NCBI GenBank assembly: GCA_902535185.1
Contig: CACAST010000008.1
Location: 1 to 40,189 of the forward strand
DNA: 40,189 nt
From: an uncultured Prochlorococcus sp.
GTDB lineage: Bacteria; Cyanobacteriota; Cyanobacteriia; PCC-6307; Cyanobiaceae
Direction of reading: 5' to 3'
The position numbers and the translations under genes are program-made. Shown here in pieces: positions 35,556 to 40,189 of the stretch (positions are counted from its first letter, which is position 1; every line of letters begins with the position of its first letter). The notes under the pieces were generated by a model, which saw nothing but the letters and a program-made list of their open reading frames with translations, was not told the DNA's origin and made no database searches.

Positions 35556-36704
35556 ATGAAACTTTTTAAAAGCTTGCTTGTAGCTCCTGCAACATTAGGT
35601 CTTTTAGCACCTATGTCTGCTACAGCAAATGAAGTCACTATTAGTGACTTTACACCTGCAGAACAACTTGCCATTACTAACAGTCGTATAGACGGTTTAG
35701 AGGCAAGATTCAATAATATTGAAGCTGGTAGTTTTTCAGAGACTACTACTGCATCATTTAAGGCTATTATGGCAATTGGTGCTGTAGATGGTAAAGGTGT
35801 TACTACATCAGTAACTGGAAGTTCCACCACAAGAAATGACGATATCGATTTCGCATACAGTTTCCAAACCAAACTAAAAACTAGTTTTTCTGGTGATGAC
35901 AGCTTAAGTGTTGCTATTGATTCTGGTAATGCAGCTAAAAACGCTGATTTTGCAGTTGGTGAATTTGCTGGCATTGATCAAACAGGGGACCAATTAAAAA
36001 TTGATGGTGTTGCATACAAATTCCCCTTAGGTGATAACATCACTGTTCTGGTTGGTGACGGCCTTGACGCCAGCAAGCAGTTCACAACAGCTTGTGTTTA
36101 CGGTGGCCCAAGTGACACTCTAGATGATTGCGGTAATGTAAATGCCAATGTTGACGAGGGTGGTGCACACCTAAGTTTTGAGTATGATTTTGGCAACGGC
36201 TTTACTGCTGCTTTAGGTTATGCGGGTGATGAAACTGGGCTTGGTACTAAGGAGAATGTTGATGGTTACGCCGCTAACGTCGCATACACAGCTGACAGCT
36301 ACGGTCTTTCTTTAACTTACGGAAATGTTGAAGATGGTATCGACAATGATACATACACAGCATTAAACGGTTACTATTCGTTTGATAATGGTATAAACGT
36401 CAGTGCTGGTTATGAATTCGGCTCTCTTGATAATGCGACATCAGATGCTGACGAAACAGAGGCATTCTTCATTGGAATCAATGGTGAAGTTGGAGCAGGC
36501 GAATTAGGTGCTGCTGTAGGTACTTATGGATCAATGACAGAAGCCTCAAGCGTAATGCCTGAAAGGTTAATGTATGAAGCATATTATTCATACCCAGTAA
36601 ATGATGGAATGACAATCACTCCACTTATTTACACTGTTGAAGCAAAAGATGCTACTGATTTGGATGAAACTGGAATCATGGTTAAAACATCATTCAGCTT
36701 CTAA
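35556..36704 (+). CDS. Outer-membrane porin, phosphate-stress type
   Basis: A cyanobacterial Som-like porin beside phoBR and pstS, in the position of the phosphate-induced porin of Prochlorococcus. The track start is GTG at 35544; the ATG at 35556 follows GAGG and gives the signal peptide MKLFKSLLVAPATLGLLAPM...SATA. Mature protein: a shortened S-layer-homology-like stretch (ISDFTPAEQLAITNSRID) then alternating beta strands with many Gly/Asn/Asp, ending IMVKTSFSF with a C-terminal Phe as outer-membrane barrels do. GC content and Gly use exceed neighbours, typical of a highly expressed gene. 382 aa. Confidence 0.9.
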   Translation: MKLFKSLLVAPATLGLLAPMSATANEVTISDFTPAEQLAITNSRIDGLEARFNNIEAGSFSETTTASFKAIMAIGAVDGKGVTTSVTGSSTTRNDDIDFAYSFQTKLKTSFSGDDSLSVAIDSGNAAKNADFAVGEFAGIDQTGDQLKIDGVAYKFPLGDNITVLVGDGLDASKQFTTACVYGGPSDTLDDCGNVNANVDEGGAHLSFEYDFGNGFTAALGYAGDETGLGTKENVDGYAANVAYTADSYGLSLTYGNVEDGIDNDTYTALNGYYSFDNGINVSAGYEFGSLDNATSDADETEAFFIGINGEVGAGELGAAVGTYGSMTEASSVMPERLMYEAYYSYPVNDGMTITPLIYTVEAKDATDLDETGIMVKTSFSF

Positions 36705-36737
36705 GTCTAAATTTAATTTAGAAATCTTACACACATT

Positions 36738-36767
36738 AAAAGACCTGCAATTAGCAGGTCTTTTTTT
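36738..36767 (+). terminator. Rho-independent terminator of porin gene
   Basis: AAAAGACCTGC-aatta-GCAGGTCTTTT (11-bp perfect stem) followed by a T run, 33 bp after the porin stop. Strong intrinsic terminator. Confidence 0.93.
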
Positions 36768-36900
36768 GCTTTGGTTAGCCATTGAGGAAAGGGATACTTA
36801 TTGGGCAGATGACCTAAAAAAGGCAGTATTCTTTTTGCAAGAGAGGGGTTTTGAATTTAAAAAAATTTTTACAGAAAAATATTGTCCTAATATTTTTTAA
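36766..36900 (+). other. Possible 44-aa ORF or remnant after porin terminator
   Basis: A frame from TTG in the terminator T run encodes (M)LWLAIEERDTYWADDLKKAV, then FFLQERGFEFKKIF and CPNIF. Composition is protein-like, but the start lies inside the terminator and no ATG exists, so it may be a remnant. The longer track ORF (36637-36900) reads through porin sequence in the wrong frame. Confidence 0.25.
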
Positions 36901-36907
36901 ATTTTTC

Positions 36908-37339
36908 CTATAAATCTGTATTAAGACAAGGAAAGATAGTTTCAAAAATTGCTCCACCATCCTTATGATTAAAAGCCTTTATAAAACCTTTATTGTTATT
37001 GATTATTTTTTTTGTTATTGAAAGACCTAAACCACTTCCACTTTTCTTGAATTTAGTCCTTGATGGATCACCTCTATAAAAACGAGAAAAAATATCATTA
37101 AATTCATTTTCTTCTAATCCAATCCCTTTATCTCTAACTCTCATAACAACCGAGCTATCTCTTTTAAAAATTTCAATTTGAATTTCTTCATTAGCAGGGG
37201 AATAACGAATAGCATTATCCAAAATATTTATAAAAGCTCTTTTTAAATTTTCAATATCTGCAGATATAAAATATTTTGTTGGTATCAGTAGATTTATTTT
37301 TATATCTTTTTTTCTGCAAGTGGTTTTAAGGTTTGCCAA
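36908..37339 (-). CDS. phoR: PhoR sensor kinase, C-terminal ATPase fragment (other frame)
   Basis: A 143-aa frame holding the histidine-kinase ATPase domain: N box NILDNAIRYS, G1 RDKGIGLEE, F box IFSRFYRGD, G2 GSGLGLSITKKI. It overlaps the 3' end of the upstream phoR frame. The true junction is after LAEKK upstream and before DIKINLLIPTKYF here; a -1 shift at 37306-37312 joins them. The apparent ATG (MANLKTTCRKK) merely reads the upstream frame's sequence out of register and is unlikely to be a real start. Confidence 0.85.
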   Translation of the reverse strand: MANLKTTCRKKDIKINLLIPTKYFISADIENLKRAFINILDNAIRYSPANEEIQIEIFKRDSSVVMRVRDKGIGLEENEFNDIFSRFYRGDPSRTKFKKSGSGLGLSITKKIINNNKGFIKAFNHKDGGAIFETIFPCLNTDL

Positions 37340-38064
37340 GATTCCATCACTAAATCTGAAATAGATATTTTTTTATTTCTATTAAAAGCCTCGCTACTTT
37401 CTAGCTTAGAAAGTTCTAAAGTTTCTTCGACCATTTTTCTTAGTCTTTTAGATTCTTTCTTAAGTCTTTTAACAAGATATTTATCTTTCTTTGATACTAC
37501 TGCTTCCAATCTTTCGCCTATCAAAATAAGAGATGTAAGAGGTGTTTTCAGTTCATGAGACACATCATTGATTAATTGATTCTGTCTTTTTTTTATGGAT
37601 TCAATTGATAATTTACTATCCAACAATATTAAATAATTTTTTTTCCTTGCTCTAACAATATTTACAGAAATGGGTTCCCCCGAAATGGTGCAATCTAGGC
37701 TGATTGGGAAATCTTTTTTTCTTGAATATAAAATCTTATTTCTTAGTACTTCGAGCTCATTAATATCATTAATTGCTTTTCCAATAACATCTTTATATTT
37801 AATAAACTTAATGAGAGATAAACCTTTCTGATTGATAAATTTTATTGTTAGATCAGATGACAAAATCATCCATCCTTGAGATGAATAATCTAACCAAGAT
37901 AAAAGTTGCTGTGGTTTAACTTTATCAAATGGAAAATCAAAAATTTGTTGGTTCTTATTTTTAGTTAATTCAATATTTTTATTATTTTTTGAAAATCCTT
38001 TAACCTTGGTTTTCCATTTCTCATAAAAGAAAGTTAATACTTCTTGTAGTGTTTTCATTTTCAT
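37300..38064 (-). CDS. phoR: PhoR sensor kinase, N-terminal PAS and DHp part
   Basis: Phosphate-sensing histidine kinase. A PAS-like domain (about 58-150) precedes the H box VSHELKTPL with phosphorylated H170. There is no membrane helix, as in some cyanobacterial SphS/PhoR. The frame stops two codons after LAEKK at 37300, without the ATPase domain. Fused to the next frame it makes about 385 aa, normal for PhoR. It overlaps phoB by 4 bp (ATGA). As it stands it would make a kinase-dead product. Confidence 0.9.
   Translation of the reverse strand: MKMKTLQEVLTFFYEKWKTKVKGFSKNNKNIELTKNKNQQIFDFPFDKVKPQQLLSWLDYSSQGWMILSSDLTIKFINQKGLSLIKFIKYKDVIGKAINDINELEVLRNKILYSRKKDFPISLDCTISGEPISVNIVRARKKNYLILLDSKLSIESIKKRQNQLINDVSHELKTPLTSLILIGERLEAVVSKKDKYLVKRLKKESKRLRKMVEETLELSKLESSEAFNRNKKISISDLVMESWQTLKPLAEKKI
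37306..37312 (-). other. A-AAA-AAG slippery heptamer at phoR frame break
   Basis: The minus strand reads GAA AAA AAG ATA TAA in the upstream frame. A -1 slip on A-AAA-AAG yields GAA AAA AAG GAT ATA AAA, which joins the PhoR ATPase domain exactly. A 9-bp stem GATATAAAA/TTTTATATC begins directly after the A run. The same heptamer directs frameshifting in E. coli dnaX. A missing A in the A7 run would look the same. Confidence 0.7.
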
Positions 38065-38789
38065 CCAAACTTATAGCCAAAACCTCTAACAGTTTTAAGA
38101 AACTTTGGAGCAGAGGGATCTTCTTCTAATTTCTCTCTGAGCCATCTAACATGAACATCTACCGTTTTAGTATCACCAATAAAGTCAATTTCCCATATTT
38201 TTTCAAGTATTAAATCCCTTGACCATACTCTTTTTGGATTTTTCAAAAATAATTCTAATAGTTTAAATTCTTTGGGAGATAATGTTATTTCTTTATCAAA
38301 AGAAGTTACCCTGCATTCTTCCAAAAACATTTTTATATGATTAAACTCAATGATAGTTTGTGTTTTGTCTATATATTTCTTATTACGTTTAGATCTTCTT
38401 ATTAATGCTCTTGATCTGGCAATTAATTCATTTAAACCAAAAGGTTTTGTTAAATAATCATCAGCACCAACCTCTAATCCAAGAACCCGGTCTGATTCAT
38501 TATCTTTAGCACTCAAAATTAATATAGGTGTATAATTTTCTTCATTTCTTATTTTTCTGCATAACTCTAATCCATTAAGACCCGGCAACATCAAGTCAAG
38601 AATTATAAGGTCTATATCATTTTTATTATTATCGCCAATAAAATCTGAGGCACTTAAACCATCTTTAAAAGTTAACACTTGAAAACCTTCGCCTTTCAAT
38701 GATTCACTTACTGTCAGCCTAATACTCTTATCATCCTCTACAAGAAGAATTTTTGAGCCCTGCAAACTTTTATGATCTTTAGTAGCCAT
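38061..38789 (-). CDS. phoB: Phosphate regulon response regulator PhoB
   Basis: OmpR/PhoB-type activator, 242 aa. Receiver domain: acidic pair EDD (18-20), phospho-acceptor D65 in LIILDLMLPG, and TKPFG lysine. A C-terminal winged helix follows (SPKEFKLLELFLKNPKRVWS, DVHVRWLREKLEEDP, VRGFGYKFG). It overlaps phoR by 4 bp. Expected to bind Pho boxes before pstC, pstS and the porin. An ATCAAA-N4-TTTGAT inverted repeat lies 30-45 bp upstream. Confidence 0.95.
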   Translation of the reverse strand: MATKDHKSLQGSKILLVEDDKSIRLTVSESLKGEGFQVLTFKDGLSASDFIGDNNKNDIDLIILDLMLPGLNGLELCRKIRNEENYTPILILSAKDNESDRVLGLEVGADDYLTKPFGLNELIARSRALIRRSKRNKKYIDKTQTIIEFNHIKMFLEECRVTSFDKEITLSPKEFKLLELFLKNPKRVWSRDLILEKIWEIDFIGDTKTVDVHVRWLREKLEEDPSAPKFLKTVRGFGYKFG

Positions 38790-38818
38790 TTAAAGTTCCA
38801 TCAATTTTATTTTATATA

Positions 38819-38834
38819 ATCAAATTTATTTGAT
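38819..38834. promoter_or_regulatory. ArsR-like inverted repeat upstream of phoB
   Basis: ATCAAAT-tt-ATTTGAT, a perfect 7-2-7 inverted repeat, 30 bp before the phoB ATG. Written as ATCAAA-N4-TTTGAT it has the same core as the ars operator at 30587-30610, and on the minus strand also shares the preceding AC. A single CTTAAACC at 38903 may be a partial Pho box. The rest of 38790-38980 shows no gene. Confidence 0.5.
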
Positions 38835-38980
38835 GTAATTATTTCATATTTACTTTACATTCAATGTTTTTTTATCTGGTCTTATTAGCTTTTTAATTTT
38901 TCCTTAAACCTGTTTATTTAATATAAAAATGCTTCTTTAATTTTCCTCACACGAACATATTAAAGGAGCAAACTTTTCAT

Positions 38981-39334
38981 CTACTCCCAGCCTTTTTGTG
39001 CATTTTGAATAATCCATTGTGAAAGAACCTTATCCTCTCCTTCCTTCAATTTATTTTTATAACCCTTCATAAAACCAATCCCATCATTAGCAATTTTTGA
39101 TATTGAATATATATCTGCAATTCCTCTTTTTTCAAGGTCGGAAAGTTTTAATGATTTGGATCCTTTTAGAACGACTGATCCACCTCTTACATGACAGCCC
39201 GCACAAACATTTTTAAAAATTGTTTCTCCATCTCTAATATCAGAAGCCATTAGAAATCTATTTTGCAAAGAGGTTTGAAAGATAATTATTAAAGTTATTA
39301 CAGGAATTACGAATAGGAATTTAAATATTTTCAT
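38981..39334 (-). CDS. Cytochrome c6-like protein (PetJ family)
   Basis: Class I c-type cytochrome, 117 aa from the ATG at 39334; the track's TTG at 39358 adds only 8 residues before the signal. A signal or anchor (MKIFKFLFVIPVITLIIIFQ) leads to heme site CAGCH (44-48) and axial Met M89 (GIGFMKGY). It ends QNAQKGWE, like the QAEKGW end of cytochrome c6. GGSVVLKGSKSLKLSDLEK also follows c6. It probably carries electrons in the lumen or periplasm; it may be one of several c6 copies. Confidence 0.85.
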   Translation of the reverse strand: MKIFKFLFVIPVITLIIIFQTSLQNRFLMASDIRDGETIFKNVCAGCHVRGGSVVLKGSKSLKLSDLEKRGIADIYSISKIANDGIGFMKGYKNKLKEGEDKVLSQWIIQNAQKGWE

Positions 39335-39388
39335 TAGATTTATTCCACCCACAATCAATTTAGCAATTAATTCCGAACCTCAATCAAT

Positions 39389-40189
39389 CTATTTTAATAA
39401 CTCTACTGCTACGACAAGATTACCTAATAATCCGTTCAAAATATTTAGTTGTTCTTTACTGCCAAATGCTATTAACACTTGACCTGGCTGAAGTATGAAA
39501 TTACCTCCAGGATTGGTAAACAACTTTTCATTTTCTTTAATGGCTAATATTTTTGCACCACTTTTTTTTCCTATTCCTAGTTCAGAAAGTGATCTTTTCT
39601 CTGCTGTTTCAAAAAGACTAATATCATTACTTAATTCAAATTCTTCAATCTCACATTCACTTCCTGCAAGCAGATCAAGAAAGTCAATAGCAATAGGTCT
39701 TAAAGCCATTGATGCCATTGCTCTTCCTGCTGCGATATAAGGGCTTACAACTATACTTGCTCCAGCTAATCTCAATTTACTTGCGGCCTCTTCAGTTCCT
39801 GCTCTTGCAATTACTCTTATAGAGCTTCTTATACCTTTAGCACTTAAAACAACATATAAATTCGCAGCGTCATTAGGTAAGGTAACAACCAAGCTTTTAC
39901 ATTTTTCTAATCCTGCTAGTTTTAAAGTCTCATCAAGAGTTGCATCAGCACAAAGCACTTCTAAACCATTTTCTTCAGCAATCTTTTTTCTATCTTCATC
40001 GCTCTCAACAACGATAATTGGGATATTTTGCGTTTTTATCTGATTAGATATTTCCTGACCTACCCTCCCATATCCGCACAAAATTACATGATTTTCCATT
40101 TTTCTAAGAAGTCTTTTAAAACGTAATTCGTTTACTCTTTGAAAATAGCCGGATTCGAATAATCTAACAGCTTTTTGAAAGGTAAATTG
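39389..40189 (-). CDS. K+ channel with RCK/TrkA domains, partial at right edge
   Basis: The track begins at ATG 40099, but the frame stays open to the window edge (FQKAVRLFESGYFQRVNELR, then FKRLLRKMENHVILCGYGRVG). The sequence before the Rossmann domain looks like the linker of a Kch/MthK-type channel, so the membrane pore is probably outside the window. TrkA_N: GYGRVGQEI, VVESDED, CADATLDE. TrkA_C follows, ending VLIAFGSKEQLNILNGLL. Controls ion flux in response to nucleotide or ions. The channel reading is inferred. Confidence 0.75.
   Translation of the reverse strand, partial: QFTFQKAVRLFESGYFQRVNELRFKRLLRKMENHVILCGYGRVGQEISNQIKTQNIPIIVVESDEDRKKIAEENGLEVLCADATLDETLKLAGLEKCKSLVVTLPNDAANLYVVLSAKGIRSSIRVIARAGTEEAASKLRLAGASIVVSPYIAAGRAMASMALRPIAIDFLDLLAGSECEIEEFELSNDISLFETAEKRSLSELGIGKKSGAKILAIKENEKLFTNPGGNFILQPGQVLIAFGSKEQLNILNGLLGNLVVAVELLK

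Noticed and set aside
35540-35974. 144-aa minus ORF opposite the porin start
   Set aside because: Shadow over porin signal and beta-strand coding, with no motif of its own.
36637-36900. 87-aa plus ORF across porin end
   Set aside because: Reads porin codons and the terminator in another frame; only its last 44 codons look protein-like, noted separately.

Overview
The window looks like chromosomal DNA from a high-light-adapted Prochlorococcus. It is very AT-rich, has very short intergenic gaps and many small ORFs, and carries cyanobacterial markers: pcyA, petN, psb29/thf1, sipA, a DevBCA-type exporter, a cytochrome c6-like gene, and a Prochlorococcus-type phosphate cluster (phoB, phoR, porin, pstS). 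The species call is inference from gene content and composition; no alignment was run.

Layout. (1) 1-2.4 kb, minus strand: rpsB-tsf followed by an unrecognised gene running off the left edge. The rpsB leader holds two interlocking inverted repeats, the arrangement of an H-type pseudoknot. (2) 2.5-7.2 kb, minus: a family 2 glycosyltransferase, a 49-aa basic protein missing from the ORF track, and the coupled operon pcyA-devB-devC-devA. (3) 7.2-13.8 kb: an M16 protease pair (one active, one inactive), sipA, ftsH, clpP, thf1/psb29, petN with a 46-aa membrane protein overlapping it, and a DUF2103 gene. (4) 13.8-20.1 kb: about fifteen mostly tiny, mostly unrecognised ORFs on both strands, with a possible ribbon-helix-helix regulator, a DUF2130 coiled-coil protein and an IF-2 N-domain protein. 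(5) 20.1-25.9 kb: a tightly packed four-gene DNA-repair cassette of beta-CASP exonuclease, ATP-dependent DNA ligase, Lhr-type helicase and metallophosphoesterase. (6) 26-39 kb: phosphorus and arsenic genes. pstCAB is on the minus strand, then come arsR / gap-arsJ, chrA, pstS, a porin, and phoB-phoR. The window ends with a cytochrome c6-like gene and a K+ channel/RCK protein cut by the right edge.

How the genes fit together. PhoB/PhoR senses phosphate limitation. Tandem 8-bp repeats at 11-bp spacing, as in cyanobacterial Pho boxes, lie before pstC, pstS, a 69-aa membrane protein and (weakly) the porin. The porin and PstSCAB bring in phosphate and, unavoidably, arsenate. Gap plus ArsJ would convert arsenate to 1-arseno-3-phosphoglycerate and export it, under ArsR. 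A perfect 24-bp palindrome overlaps the gap promoter, and a site with the same 6-4-6 core (ATCAAA-N4-TTTGAT) lies just upstream of phoB, suggesting a link between arsenic sensing and the phosphate regulon. phoR is split into two frames at an A-AAA-AAG heptamer, the classic -1 slippery sequence, so it is a sequencing error, a real mutation, or recoding.

No tRNA, rRNA, CRISPR array or insertion sequence was recognised.
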